A stretch of DNA of 64,000 bases from Thermomicrobiales bacterium (GCA_041390825.1 JAWKPF010000011.1:1-64000), one strand, 5' to 3'. Positions 18,225 through 29,500 are shown, counted from the stretch's first letter. The notes: generated from the sequence alone by a model not told the origin. Numbers and translations: made by a program.

Positions 18225-18350
18225 GTTCAGCATTCAGACGTCAGTCGATGGTCGTCAGAAACGGGACATTGGGCCGAAACGAAGCAACGAGGGCGGCCCA
18301 ACTGGACCGCCCTCGTTCTCACGACTGGAAACTGACGACTGACATCCCGG
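18225..18350. repeat. Inverted heptamer element enclosing a terminator hairpin
   Basis: Left arm 18225-18262 reads in 7-base steps GGTTCAG, CATTCAG, ACGTCAG, TCGATGG, TCGTCAG (consensus NNNTCAG). Right arm 18319-18350 has the complementary pattern (ACTGGAA, ACTGACG, ACTGACA). Between them is an 11-bp stem (AACGAGGGCGG, 18286-18296, with 18307-18317). It lies between the SH3 protein gene 3' end and the LLM gene start. Confidence 0.7.
18286..18317 (-). terminator. Probable terminator of the SH3-repeat gene
   Basis: 11-bp perfect stem with a 10-base loop, 38 bases beyond the stop at 18355. The T tract on the minus side is weak (GCTTCGTTTC), so termination may be inefficient. Confidence 0.6.
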
Positions 18351-18354
18351 CTCG

Positions 18355-20280
18355 TTACGGATTGAAGACCGTGCCGCCCCAGGTGTTGAATTCGAGCGCG
18401 CCCGGTGGGAACTCTCGCCCGGAAATCGCGAACTGACCGGTGTATGGGGTGGAGATGCGCGGAGTGCCACCGCCGTTCGGAAGTTCCCAGAGGGTCATAT
18501 CGACATGCGGCGTGACCTGGTAGCCGGTGCCGCCCGGACCAGAGATCGTGCCGACCTGCTGCCCCTGCGTGACGACCGTCCCCGACGTGATCCCCGGACT
18601 CAGGGTGATATGGAAGAGGGCGATGCCGTAGCCATTCCCCATACCGATCAGGAGCCCGCCGCTGGTCCAGAGCACGGTGCCAGAGGCCGGGGCGTAGACT
18701 GGCTGGCCGATCGTTGCTTGCTCCCCATCGGTGCGCTGCAGGTCGAAGGAGTACATGTAGGTCTGACCGTTGTGCGTGCCCCCGTTGTATCCCTGGATGA
18801 TCGTCCAGCTACCGCCGGAAACCGGCCAGATCAGCAGTCCATCACCGGGGCCCGGCGTCGTGGGCTCATCGAAGGTCAGGTAGTCTGCCGAGATGTACCC
18901 AGCCACGCCGGAATAGGTCACCGGATAGTAGTTGTTGGTTGCGCTGCCGGTGACGGTGACAGCGGAGCCACTCGGCACGACCTGGATGACGCTGTAGTTC
19001 ATGCCAGGACCGGAACGCAAGTTGACATTGGCGGTCGTCCAGGCAGGCTCGGTCGGCTGTTGGGTCGGTGTGTTCGGGACCGAAGTCGGGGTCGGTTGCG
19101 AACTGAGCGCCAGGTAGGTCGCCGAGGCGTATCCATTGATGCCGTTGTAGCGAACCGGGTAGAAACCGTTCACCAGGCTGCCGGTGATGCTCACCGTGGC
19201 GCCGTCCGGCATGACCGTCAGGATGGAGTAGTTCGTGCCTGGGCCTGAGCGCAGATTGAGCGACCCATCGATCACGGTGGCCGTGTCGATCGCCGGAGCG
19301 GTCGGCGTTGGCGATGACGGCGTGCCACCGATTTGCAGATACGTCGCAGAGGCATAGCCATTGGTCGACCCGTAGCGAACCGGGTAGAAGCCGTTCTGCA
19401 GCGCGCCGGTGATCGTGACCGTCGATCCGCCGGGCATCACCAGGATGACCGAGTAACTAGTCCCTGGACCTGATCGGAGATTGAGGGCTCCGTCGATCAC
19501 CGTTGCCGTCTGACCCGAGGGTGTCGTCGGAACCGGGGTGGGATTGGAGCCGATCTGCAGATAGGCCGCGTACGCGTAGCCGGTATACGTGCCATAGCGA
19601 ACCGGATAGAACCCGTTGGTCAGCGAACCGGTAATGGTCACCGTAGCCCCGCCCGGCATGACGGTCACGACGGAATAGTTCGTTCCAGGGCCGGAGCGGA
19701 GGTTGAGGGCGCCGTCGATCACTGTGGCGGTTGTGCTGCCGCTGCCAGTGGAGATGTATTGGCTCGCCGACCAGCCGGTGACGCCGTTGTAGGTCAGCTG
19801 CGTAAAGCCATTCTGAACCGAACCGGTGGTATTGACAGTGGCGCCATTGGGAATGACAAGCAATACGCCATAGCTCGTGCCTGGCCCAGAACGCAGATTG
19901 ACATTGGCGGTCGTAGTCGCCGCCGCAGCGGGAGCGACATCGCCATCAGGGGTGCGCAGATAGTCGGACAGCATGTATCCGGTCTGCCCCCGCGCCACGA
20001 CCTGATACCAGACGGTGCCATCCAGGTCGTCGGTGAACGGCCCGTCGAGCACGTTCACCAGCCAGCCCTCGGGCACGCTGGTCAACACATTACCGGTGTA
20101 GGACGGAGAATCCCGCAGGTTGACATTGTCACCCTGCGCGTCGGCCACTTCGGCATCTGCGCCCAACTCCAGGTCAGTGGCCGCTCTCGCGTGCGGTTGG
20201 AACACGATGGCGCTGGAAACCAGGCAGAGCACCAGAATGGTCGTGAGCCAACGACTGGCCCGGAGCGGGGAGCGGAGCAT
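18355..20280 (-). CDS. Secreted protein with six SH3b repeats and a decayed M23 (LytM-like) domain
   Basis: 641 residues from the ATG at 20280 (GAGGGAAG upstream). Signal peptide ending HARAATD. There are six bacterial SH3 repeats, each with the core NLRSGPGTNYSV (first copy NLRDSPSYTG), spaced by Pro/Thr linkers. SH3b domains bind peptidoglycan. The last 150 residues follow the M23 endopeptidase pattern (GQPVYAPASGTVL, IALFHITLSPG, VVTQGQQVGTISG, TPHVDMTLW). However, the Zn-site HxxxD is replaced (MYSFD) and the final HxH is HVD. It is probably a wall-binding protein with a non-catalytic or altered LytM domain. Confidence 0.82.
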   Translation of the reverse strand: MLRSPLRASRWLTTILVLCLVSSAIVFQPHARAATDLELGADAEVADAQGDNVNLRDSPSYTGNVLTSVPEGWLVNVLDGPFTDDLDGTVWYQVVARGQTGYMLSDYLRTPDGDVAPAAAATTTANVNLRSGPGTSYGVLLVIPNGATVNTTGSVQNGFTQLTYNGVTGWSASQYISTGSGSTTATVIDGALNLRSGPGTNYSVVTVMPGGATVTITGSLTNGFYPVRYGTYTGYAYAAYLQIGSNPTPVPTTPSGQTATVIDGALNLRSGPGTSYSVILVMPGGSTVTITGALQNGFYPVRYGSTNGYASATYLQIGGTPSSPTPTAPAIDTATVIDGSLNLRSGPGTNYSILTVMPDGATVSITGSLVNGFYPVRYNGINGYASATYLALSSQPTPTSVPNTPTQQPTEPAWTTANVNLRSGPGMNYSVIQVVPSGSAVTVTGSATNNYYPVTYSGVAGYISADYLTFDEPTTPGPGDGLLIWPVSGGSWTIIQGYNGGTHNGQTYMYSFDLQRTDGEQATIGQPVYAPASGTVLWTSGGLLIGMGNGYGIALFHITLSPGITSGTVVTQGQQVGTISGPGGTGYQVTPHVDMTLWELPNGGGTPRISTPYTGQFAISGREFPPGALEFNTWGGTVFNP

Positions 20281-20622
20281 CGGGACTTCCCTCTTCGATT
20301 TAGCCGTTTCCGTCACTGCAATGAGCGGAACAGCATACGCGCGGTGCGAGTCGCGCGAGCGGGTACGAACATGTCTGGCAACAGACTACCGTTCGTTGGC
20401 GGCGTACGCAACCGTACGCCTGAGAATCCTTTCGCCGTCCAAAGCGAGGGCGGACTTTCAGTCAATCCAGACGGTTCGCGAAATTCCGGCGCAAAACCTG
20501 CCGATCGACCAATTATTGCGAACATTCGCATCGAAACCGTTCGCGTTGGCGATCCGCAGCCATCGACGACTCAAAGCGACCCGATCGAATTTGCCAGAGT
20601 GACAACGAAACCTGAGAGAAAA
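20281..20622. other. Gene-free region upstream of the SH3-repeat gene
   Basis: About 340 bases. It contains a perfect inverted repeat, GGCGTACG-caac-CGTACGCC at 20401-20420, 121 bases upstream of the start codon. This 8-4-8 layout and distance are the same as for the inverted repeat before the LPGTG gene. Nothing else was recognised. Confidence 0.45.
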
Positions 20623-20653
20623 ATGGACGCTGGCGGCGTACACCAGCGTCCAT
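20614..20653 (-). terminator. Intrinsic terminator of the aminotransferase gene
   Basis: 11-bp perfect stem (20623-20633 with 20643-20653) followed on the minus strand by TTTTTCTC, 28 bases beyond the aminotransferase stop. Confidence 0.85.
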
Positions 20654-20680
20654 TCCCTCCGACTTCGTGTGACGTTCCCG

Positions 20681-22065
20681 CTAGACCAGGATCGTCTCGA
20701 TCGACGCAGCAACCGCCTCTGCGACGGTCTTCGCCTGCTCCGTCGTCAGGGTCAGCGGCGGCGCGACGGCGACGCCGTCATTGGTGCAGCGCACGATGAT
20801 CCCGTTCTTGCGCGTTTCCATCGTCAGCTTGTCGCCCATCTTCAGCGCCGGGTCGTACTTGGCTTTGGTCTCCTTGTTCTCGACCATTTCGACCAGCGTC
20901 ATCTGGCCAATTCCGCGAATATCGCCGACATGCGCGTGGTCATCGAGCAGCCGATGCAGTTCGGCGCGCAACGCATCGCCACCGACCTTGGCATTGGTGG
21001 CGAGATCTTCCTCTTCGAGGATCTGGATGTTGCGCAGCGCGACGTTGCACGCAACCGGGTGTCCGGAGTACGTGAATCCATGCATGAACATGCGATCCGC
21101 GCTGGACATGGTGTCGAAGATCTCGTCCGAAACCGCCGACCCGCCCAGGGGATGTAGCCCGAGGTGATGCCCTTGGCGAACGAGGCAATATCGGCCACGA
21201 ACCCGAACGTCTCCTGGCCAAACATCTTGCCCGTCCGGCCGAACCCGTTGATGACCTCATCGGCGATGAGCAGAATGCCGTGCTTGTCGAGGGTCTTTCG
21301 AACCGCCGGCCAATAGCCGTCTGGCGGAACCGTCACCCCGCCGGCGCCCTGTACGGGCTCGGCAATCATGGCCGCGATCGTATCCGCCCCTTCGGCGGCG
21401 ATCATGTCTTCCAACTCCTTGACCAGCTTGGCGACGAACTCCTCGTCCGAGAGTCCTTCGCCCAGCCGATACGCGTAGGGCGGGCTGACATGCACGTAAC
21501 CGGGCACCATCGGGCCGAATCCTTCGTGATACGTCGGGATACCAGTGGCCGCAAGCGCGCCCATGGCGATCCCGTGATAGCCCTGCCGGCGAGCGATGAT
21601 CTTGGTCTTCTCCGGCTTGCCCTTGAGCCACCAGTAGTAGCGGGCGATCTTGAGCGACGTTTCGTTCGATTCCGCGCCGCCAGAGGTGAACTGGAAGTGA
21701 TTCAGATGCCCGGGAAAGATCTCGGCCAGCTTCGCGGCCAGCTCGATCGACGGCGGCGAAGCCAGGCCAAAGAAATTGGGCACGAAATCGGCCGTCATGA
21801 TCTGTTCCGCGGCAGCATCGGCCAGCACCTTGCGCCCGTGCCCGACGTTGACATTCCACAGGCCGGCGAAGGCGTCGATGTATTGCTTGCCATCCGTGTC
21901 CCAGAGATAGACACCCTCACCCTGGGCGAGAATCAGCGGCCCATGCTCTCGCATGTCCTTGAGGTTGGAAACGGGGTGCAGCAGGTGCGCCTTGTCCTTG
22001 GCGACCAGCTCGGTGGTGTTCCAGGTTTGTGTTGCAGTCATTGCCCAGCTCTGCTCCTTTGCCAT
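20681..22065 (-). pseudogene. Class III (omega-type) aminotransferase, single frameshift
   Basis: The N-terminal 305 residues and C-terminal 150 residues lie in different frames that meet at a run of four G (plus strand) near 21148-21151. Conserved relatives read YIPLGGSAVSDEIFD; here the frame breaks after GYIP and the second frame continues from the expected point through MSSADRMFMHGFTYSGHPVA. Everything else is intact: EGVYLWDTDGKQYIDAFAG, the TSGGAESNE cofactor segment, IADEVINGFGRTG and the PLP lysine in FAKGITSG. One added C in the homopolymer would restore a normal protein of about 460 residues. This may be a sequencing or assembly error or a recent mutation. The start is uncertain between 22065 and 22041. 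Confidence 0.85.
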
Positions 22066-22162
22066 TTATTGCCAAGTTGCTGATTGGATTGTGCCACGAT
22101 CGCCGGAACCGCCGTTGTCTGCACGACCCGAAACAGATAGCGAACAACCTGACGTCGTTCCG

Positions 22163-22972
22163 CTACCCACAGTCGAGGCGCCAGGCATCGAGTTCGCGAT
22201 GCTTGAGGATGAACGAGTAGGGTTGCGTGGTCGCTGTGCAGGCCGCCAGGAACTCGTCGGCCGCCAGGCGATCGGTGTACTCGATGGCAAAGACCGGCTT
22301 GCCCGCCTCCAAGTAGGGAATGACCTCATCGCACCAGTCGTCGGCCAGACAATCCTCGGTCACGGCAAAGTCATAGCGCACCACCAAGTGGTCGGTGAGT
22401 TCCGGGGCATTCTTCTGGCCGATCGCAAGACCACGCGCATGGGCCGCATCGGCCAACCAACGATTGAATGCAAGCTGGTCCTGCTCGGTCAAGGGAAACC
22501 CGGTGACCTCGGCGTCGTTGCCATAGATATCGATGTTGTCCGGCTCGACCGCATCGAATCCTTTCTCCGCGCAGAGATCGAGCCGCGCTGAGAGAATCGG
22601 AGCCAGCAGATCGATGCGGCGAATATCCACGAAACGCTCGCCCGGCCATTCGTCCCAGGCATTGCCGAGCACTTCCGCGGGATAGGCGCCGGCGTCGGGG
22701 CGCCAATCTTCCCACGTCCCCATGCTCATGTAGCACAACACGCGAATTCCTCTCGCGTGCAAGGCCGCCACGGTCTCCGCGCTCGTCTCGAAACCGTCCA
22801 GATCGTAGACCTGCACCGCGAGCGGATCGCCCTGCAACGGTTCGCTGAGCTGGATCTGCCATGTCGCCCCGGCACTCGGTTCCCAAACGGCATCCGCGCC
22901 TGTCCTCGCCGGTGCCGAAAGCGCGAACACAATGGCAACGATGGCCATTCCGTTCATCCACCGAGGCAGCAT
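22163..22972 (-). CDS. Exported GH114-like (endo-alpha-1,4-polygalactosaminidase type) glycosidase
   Basis: 269 residues with GGAAGGA upstream of the ATG at 22972. Signal peptide to about residue 27. The TIM-barrel pattern is that of the GH114/TM1410 family: WQIQLSEPL, VQVYDLDGF, VLCYMSMGTWEDWRPD, VDIRRIDLLAPIL, GFDAVEPDNIDIY, AIGQKNAPEL, FAVTEDC, FAIEYTD. The Asp/Glu residues in DLD, EPDN and TEDC are the likely active-site acids. The family cleaves galactosaminogalactan-type polymers, but the substrate here is unproven. Confidence 0.85.
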   Translation of the reverse strand: MLPRWMNGMAIVAIVFALSAPARTGADAVWEPSAGATWQIQLSEPLQGDPLAVQVYDLDGFETSAETVAALHARGIRVLCYMSMGTWEDWRPDAGAYPAEVLGNAWDEWPGERFVDIRRIDLLAPILSARLDLCAEKGFDAVEPDNIDIYGNDAEVTGFPLTEQDQLAFNRWLADAAHARGLAIGQKNAPELTDHLVVRYDFAVTEDCLADDWCDEVIPYLEAGKPVFAIEYTDRLAADEFLAACTATTQPYSFILKHRELDAWRLDCG

Positions 22973-23084
22973 CGTTCATCCTTCCCTTGCGGCTCGCCGA
23001 GCAGCATCGAAACCTGTCTATCATCTCCGCGCCGAACGCGTTTCACTGTCGTGACGATTCGCCACCATTCGACTGGAGCATGCC

Positions 23085-23429
23085 ATGCCTGACACGATCG
23101 ATTTTCGACATCTGCTCGAGGGGGAGATCCGCTCGTTTCGCTTCGAGGGATATCAGCACGGAGGGTTGGATGCATCGTTCTTCATCATCCACTACCTGCA
23201 ACCAGGCACCGGACCAGGTTTGCACACCCATCCCTATCCCGAGATCTTTATCACGCTCGAAGGTGAGGCATTGATGACGCATGGGGACGAGCAACAGGTG
23301 GTGCGGGCTGGCGACATCGTGATCGTGCCAGCGAATACGCCGCACAAGTTCGTCAGCCAGGGAGATGTGCCCCTGAAACAGGTGGACATTCACATCACCG
23401 ACAGGATGGTGCAGGTCGAACTGGAATAA
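23085..23429 (+). CDS. Small cupin-domain protein
   Basis: 114 residues with TGGAG upstream of the ATG. Single cupin-2 barrel: motif 1 GPGLHTHPYPEIFITLEGEA has the two His and the Glu of a metal site; motif 2 GDIVIVPANTPHKFVS supplies the third His. Such single-domain cupins may be enzymes or sugar/ligand binders, and the role cannot be assigned. It is divergent from the GH114-like gene. Confidence 0.88.
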   Translation: MPDTIDFRHLLEGEIRSFRFEGYQHGGLDASFFIIHYLQPGTGPGLHTHPYPEIFITLEGEALMTHGDEQQVVRAGDIVIVPANTPHKFVSQGDVPLKQVDIHITDRMVQVELE

Positions 23430-23497
23430 CGCAAGAGGGATGCGCCGATTCTCGCTTCCAACGCTCGGCCACAGCGGTCAAAACGTGAATTGCATGG

Positions 23498-23529
23498 AAA
23501 ACGCCGCTCCGTTGCCGGAGCGGCGTTTC
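23498..23529. terminator. Bidirectional intrinsic terminator
   Basis: 13-bp perfect stem (23499-23511 with 23516-23528) and a TTGC loop between the convergent cupin and giant surface-protein genes. The stem ends in A/T runs on both sides (TTTTCC on the minus strand). Confidence 0.85.
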
Positions 23530-23538
23530 CGCATGAGG

Positions 23539-26500
23539 TCAGCTTCCGCCACCTCCACAGTTGTAGACCCTGATTTCCGCCGGATCTCCCGGCTCGAGCA
23601 CGACGTGCCCTTGCTGGTCGAGCGATTCTGAATCGATCAGGCAGGGGGTTCCCCCTTGCTCGGCCAGGGTGTAGGGCCCAGCCACTCCCGAGCCGGTTGC
23701 TGAACCGTTGGCATCGGTCGTCATTTGGATGATCGCGCCCACGGCGCCACCGGCCGGCGTCAGATTGAAATTCACACCAGCTCCGGCCGGGGTGCACTGC
23801 GCGACGATGACCGGTGAGGACGGGCATTCGAACTTCAGGACCGTTACCTCGACCGGCGCCGAAGGAACGTCATACCAGGCGCATTCGAGCTTCTCGCCCG
23901 CAATCAACGTGATGCCGATCTCGCCGTTCGGTCCTGCATAGGAGAACGGTGTGAACGGGTACTGAAGCTGGAACTGCCGCTTGTCGCTCTTGCACGTCCA
24001 GATGAACGCCGAGTACGTGTCATCCGGCAAGGATTCGACGATCAGGTACGGTCCTGCCTTCAGGTTGGTCCAGGTCGCCTTGCCATCGTCGCCGGTGGTC
24101 TGATCGACCGGATCCGCATCCGCGGTGGAGAGGTCGGTCAAGCTGTAGTCGATCTCACCGGTCAAATCGGTGCAATCCTGCTCGACATCGGCATCCTCGC
24201 CGTAGAGGTCGAATCCTTCGGGGCAGGTGTGCTTGACGATGATCAGTGTGACTGGAGCGTTCGGGCTTCCCTGCTGCGAAGTCGTTCCGCCGCCAACCGG
24301 TCCGCCCGGCTTGGGTCCAGTTGGAGCATTGGATGTCAGCGGCGGAGGACCACCGGTCCCGCCACCAGCAGCTCCACCACCGGCGCTCCCACCGCCGCCA
24401 GACGTTCCACCGCCCGCAGTTCCGCCACCAGACGTTCCGCCGCCAGCAGTCCCGCCGCCAGACGTTCCACCGGACGTACCTGAACCGCCAGACGAACCCG
24501 AGCCGCCGGATCCGCTCGATCCACCCGAGCTCGGCGGTTCATAGCCGGTCGGGAAGTCGAACCAGTAGCAGGTAATGACCTGGCCCCAGTCGACCTCCAG
24601 CCAGAGGGTGGAGCCGTCGAGGTCGGCCTTCTGGTAGTCACCAGATCCATAGGGGCCAACCCACTGGCAGTAGACCACTGCGCCGGAATAGCCGCTCGGG
24701 TAGGTTTCCGTCCAATACCAGACGCCCGGTTGGAGATCCTCATAGAGCCACTTGCCCTGATCGTCCATGGTGGACGACGACGGCGATTCGCCTTGCGGAC
24801 CCCAGCCGTATTCGACGCCTGGACCCGGCGTGGTGCATTGCGCCAGAAGCTGGTGGTAAGACCAGTTCCAGTGCGCGGTCTGATCGCAGTTGTACTTGTA
24901 GATCCAGACCTGCGGGTAGTCGTACGGCTTGTTGAACCACTTGCAGTAGAGATACTGGTTCGGTTCGACCCAGATCCCGCTCAGCGCGCCGTCGCTATCC
25001 AGGAAGTACTCGTCCCAGGTGCTGGGTTCGGAGCCATCGGACGAGAAACCACAGTAGACGGCAATCGGGGTGTACCCGTTGGGAACCTCCCAGAAGTAGA
25101 GATCACCTCCGGAAGGCACGTCGCTCCAGCTCGCTTCTCCGCTTGCATCGGTCGACTGCGATTCCTCATAGCCATACGGCTGGTTGTAGAGGTCGAATTC
25201 CACGCCCTCCGGGCGCTCGGTGCAGCTCGACTCGTAGTACGACAGATCGGACGATCCGTAGTCGAAGTCCTGCGGGCAGGTGTACTTCCAGATCGTTACC
25301 CAACCATACTCGGTCGGCACATCGAAGACGAAGCAATGGAGATACTGGCCTTCCGGCAGATCGACATGCCAGCCATCGGTGTAGTCGTACTCGTCCCACG
25401 AGCTCGGGAGCGTTCCCGCATTCTGGGCGACCACGCCGCAGAAGATCTTGCCGACCTGATATCCGTCAGGCGGCTGCTCATAGATCGTGAGCGATCCTGC
25501 CGGGACATCCTCCCAGGACGCGGCTCCAGAGCTGTCGGTCGTCTTCCCGCTGGAATAGCCGCCCGATTGGATCTCGAAGTAGACGTCCGGCTGCCACGAC
25601 GTGCATTCGGAGTACAGGTAGTCGTAGCTACCGTCATACCAGTCGAAACCTGGTTCGCAGTAGTACTTGTAGATGTACACCGTCCCGTAGTCGTACGGCA
25701 CATCGAAGATGTAGCAGTAGAGGTACTCGCCCTCCTCGATCGAGACGTTGTACCCGTTGAAGTAGTCGTACTCATCCCATGAGGTGGGAGGCACGCCGTC
25801 CTGATCCGAGTACCCGCAGTAGACCCGGCCAACAAGATAGCCGTCGGGAATGTCCTCCACGATCTGCAGATCGCCAAGCGGCACATCCGACCAGGTTGCC
25901 GCACCTGAGCTGTCGGTGGTTTGTCCCTGCGAATAGCCGCCGTTGTGGACTTCGAAGTAGACGTTCTCGTGAGGCGAGGTGCACTCGGCATACAGGTAGT
26001 CATACCCGCCACCCTGCCAGTCGAAGTCCGGCTCGCAGTAGTACTTGTAGATGTAGATCGTGCCATAGTCGTACGGCACATCGAAGATGTAGCAGTACAG
26101 GTACTTGCCCGGCGGCTTGGGCACATCCCAACCGTCGAAGTAGCTGTACTCATCCCATGACGTCGGCGGCACACCATCCGTGTCGGAATAGCCGCAGAAG
26201 ATGCGGCCGACCTGATAGCCATCCGGGACATCCTCCCAGAACGACAGGTCGCCCCACGGAACATCGGTCCACGTTGCCGCGCCGGAAGTGTCGGTCGTCT
26301 GCCCCTGGGTGTAGCTGCCGCTGTACGTCTCGAAGTAGACGTTCTCGTGCGGAGTCGTGCAGCCGGAAAGCAGATAGTCGTACCCGCCATTCTCCCAATC
26401 GAACTCGGGAGCGCAGTAGTACTTGTAGAAATAGACCGTTCCGTACTCATACGGCACGTCGAAGATGTAGCAGTAGAGGTACTTCCCTGGTGGCGTGGGC

Positions 26501-29500
26501 ACGTTCCAGCCATCCGAGTAGCTGTACTCGTCCCATGACGTGGGTAGTGTCCCGTCCGTGTCGGAATAGCCGCAGAAGATACGGCCGACCTGATACCCGT
26601 CTGGCACCTCCTCGTAGAACGAGAGCGGACCCCACGGGACATCGGTCCAGGTTGCCATGCCGCTGCTATCGGTTGTCTGCCCCTGGGTGTAGCTGCCGCT
26701 GTACGTCTCGAAATAGACGTTCTCGTGCGGAGTCGTGCAGCTCGAGAGCAGATAGTCGTACCCATTGCTTTCCCAATCGAATTCGGGAGCGCAATAGTAC
26801 TTGTAGAAGTAGATCTTCCCGTAGTCGTACGGCACGTCGAAGACAAAGCAGTGGACGTACTCGCCTTCGGGCATGTCGACATGCCAGCTGTCCGAGTAGG
26901 GGTATTCGGTCCAGCTCGATGGCAGCGTGCCACTGTTCTGGGCGGTGACGCCGCAGAAAACCTTGCCAACCTTGTAGCCATCAGGCGCCGTCTCGACGAT
27001 TTCGAGATCTCCGCCAGGAACATCCTCCCAGGTGGCGGCTCCTGAGCTGTCAGTGGTTTGTCCCTGCGAATAGCCGCCGTTGTGGATCTCGAAGTAGACA
27101 TCCGGCTGCCATGAGGTGCATTCGGCGTACAAATCGTCGTAGCTGCTGCTCGACCATTCGTAGCCAGGCTCGCAGTAGTACTTGTAGATGTACACCGTGC
27201 CATAGTCGTACGGCACGTCGAAGATGTAGCAGTACAGGTACTTGCCCGGCGGGGTCGGCACGTTCCAGCCATCCGAGTAGCTGTACTCGTCCCATGACGT
27301 GGGTAGTGTCCCGTCCGTGTCGGAATAGCCGCAGAAGATACGGCCGACCTGATAGCCATCCGGAACGTCTTCCCAGAACGACAGGTCGCCCCACGGAACA
27401 TCGGTCCAGGTGGCCATGCCGCTGCTATCGGTCGTCTGTCCCTGGGTGTAGCTGCCGCTATACGTCTCGAAGTAGACGCCCTCATGCGGGGTGGTGCAGC
27501 TCGAGAGCAGATAGTCGTACCCGTTGCTCTGCCAGTCGAAGTCTGGATCGCAGTAGTACTTGTAGAAGTAGACGGTTCCGTAGTTGTACGGCACGTCGAA
27601 GACGTAGCAGTACAGGTACTGGCCGGAATCGTACGGAACGCTCCAACCGCCCGAGTAGCTGTACTCGTCCCACGAGGATGGTGGCGTTCCCTGCGTGTCG
27701 GAGTAGCCGCAGAAGATGCGGCCGACCGTGTATCCGTCAGGCGCATCCTCGAAGAACCCGAGATCTCCGGATGGAACCCCGGTCCAGGTGGCGGCTCCGG
27801 AGCTATCGGTTGATTGGCTCTGCGAATAACTACCCGATGCTACCTGGAACGGGACGCCCGGTTGCGGATTCGTGCACCCGGAGAGCAGATAGTCGTACCC
27901 ACCGCTCTGCCAGTCGAACTCGGGATCGCAGTAGTACTTGTACAGGTAGACGGTGCCGTACTCGGATGGGATGTTGAAGTAGACGCAGAAGAGATACTGG
28001 CCGCTCTGCAGATCGACCTGGATCCCCTGGTTGTAGCTGTACTCGTCCCACGAGCTGGGCAGCGTGCTTCCATCGGACGAATATCCGCAGAAGACTCGTC
28101 CCACGGTGTAGCCCGAAGGCGTCTGCTCGACGATGTCGAGCGTGCCTCCTGGCACGTTGGACCAGGCGGCCGTCCCTCCGCTATCCGTGGTCTGCCCTTC
28201 GGAGTAGCTCCCATTGTGGACTTCGAAATAGACGCCCTCATGCGGAGTCGTGCACCCGGAGAGCAGGTAGTCGTACCCGCCGCTCTGCCAGTCGTAACTT
28301 GGATCGCAGTAGAACTTGTAGAGGTAGATCGTTCCGTAGTCAGACGGAACGTCGAAGACGTAGCAATGCAGATACTGCCCGTCCGGCAGGTCGACGTTCC
28401 AGCCATCGGAATAGCTGTACTCCTGCCATGAGCTAGGCAGGGTGGCGTCGTTTTGCGCCGCGACGCCGCAGAAGATGCGGCCAACCTGATACCCGCTTGG
28501 GGGTTGTTCGACCATCCCCAGGTTGCCCGATGGCACATCGGACCACCACGCATGCCCACTGCTATCGGTGGACTGCCCTTGGGAATAGCCGCCGTTGTGA
28601 ACCTCGAAGTAGACCCCGGACTGCGGAGTGGTGCAGCCGGAAAGGAGATAGTCGTACCCGCCGCTCTGCCAGTCGAAACTTGGATCGCAGTAGTACTTGT
28701 AGATGTGGACGTTGGGGTGTGCTTCGACGTAGTCGAACCAGTAGCAATAGTAGGTATAGCCATCCACCATGGTGTGCGAAAGGCGATACGTGCCGTTGCC
28801 TTCGTCGGCGAGCGGCTGCTTGTTCGACTCGTCGATGTTTGCAGCGCTACCGCCGTTGGGGAACTCGACGCAGTACACCGCCTTTGGCAGATAACCGCTC
28901 ACTTCATGTAAGCGGATATCGACCTGTCCTGCTCCCAGCGATCCGAATTCGACCGTCCCGTTGCCATTGCCGGTGGCAGTCTGAGACCCGCCGTTGACGG
29001 AGAACTTCACACCGTTGTGGAAATCTGGGCAGTTGTCGAAATAGTCGCCGACCGTGAACGAATCGTAGTCGTAGCTACTGTCATCGCAGAGGAACTTCTG
29101 GATCTTGACAATAGCCGTGCCGCCACCCTGATACTGCTGGGTTTGGCCGTTCTGGGCCGGGGGAGAATTGAACCAGTAGCAGGTGGTTTGGGTGTAGGAG
29201 GCTAGCTGCGGGGCGGTATAGCCGACATCCATGTTGCCGCCGTTGGCGGCAAAGTAGCTTTGCTGCACGTCACCGGGGTTGTTGGGATCACCGGTGACTT
29301 CGCAATAGACCCAGGGGGTTCCATAGCCCTGGGGAACCGTTTCCGAGACAGCATAGCCAACACCCAATGGGATGCCGTTCCAGGAAACGGAACCACTGCC
29401 ATTGGTCTGCTGCGTCCCTCCCCCGTACGAACCGTCACCAGACTGCAGGGTGAAGGAGACGCCGCCTGCGGGAGTCGTACAGTTGCTGAATGCCGCGTTG

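Noticed and set aside
25296..27746. An 816-codon open frame on the minus strand in another frame of the giant repeat gene
   Set aside because: It stays open only because the repeat unit is a multiple of three and GC-rich; its composition (Ser/Thr/Arg) is that of a frame shadow, and it lacks a ribosome binding site.
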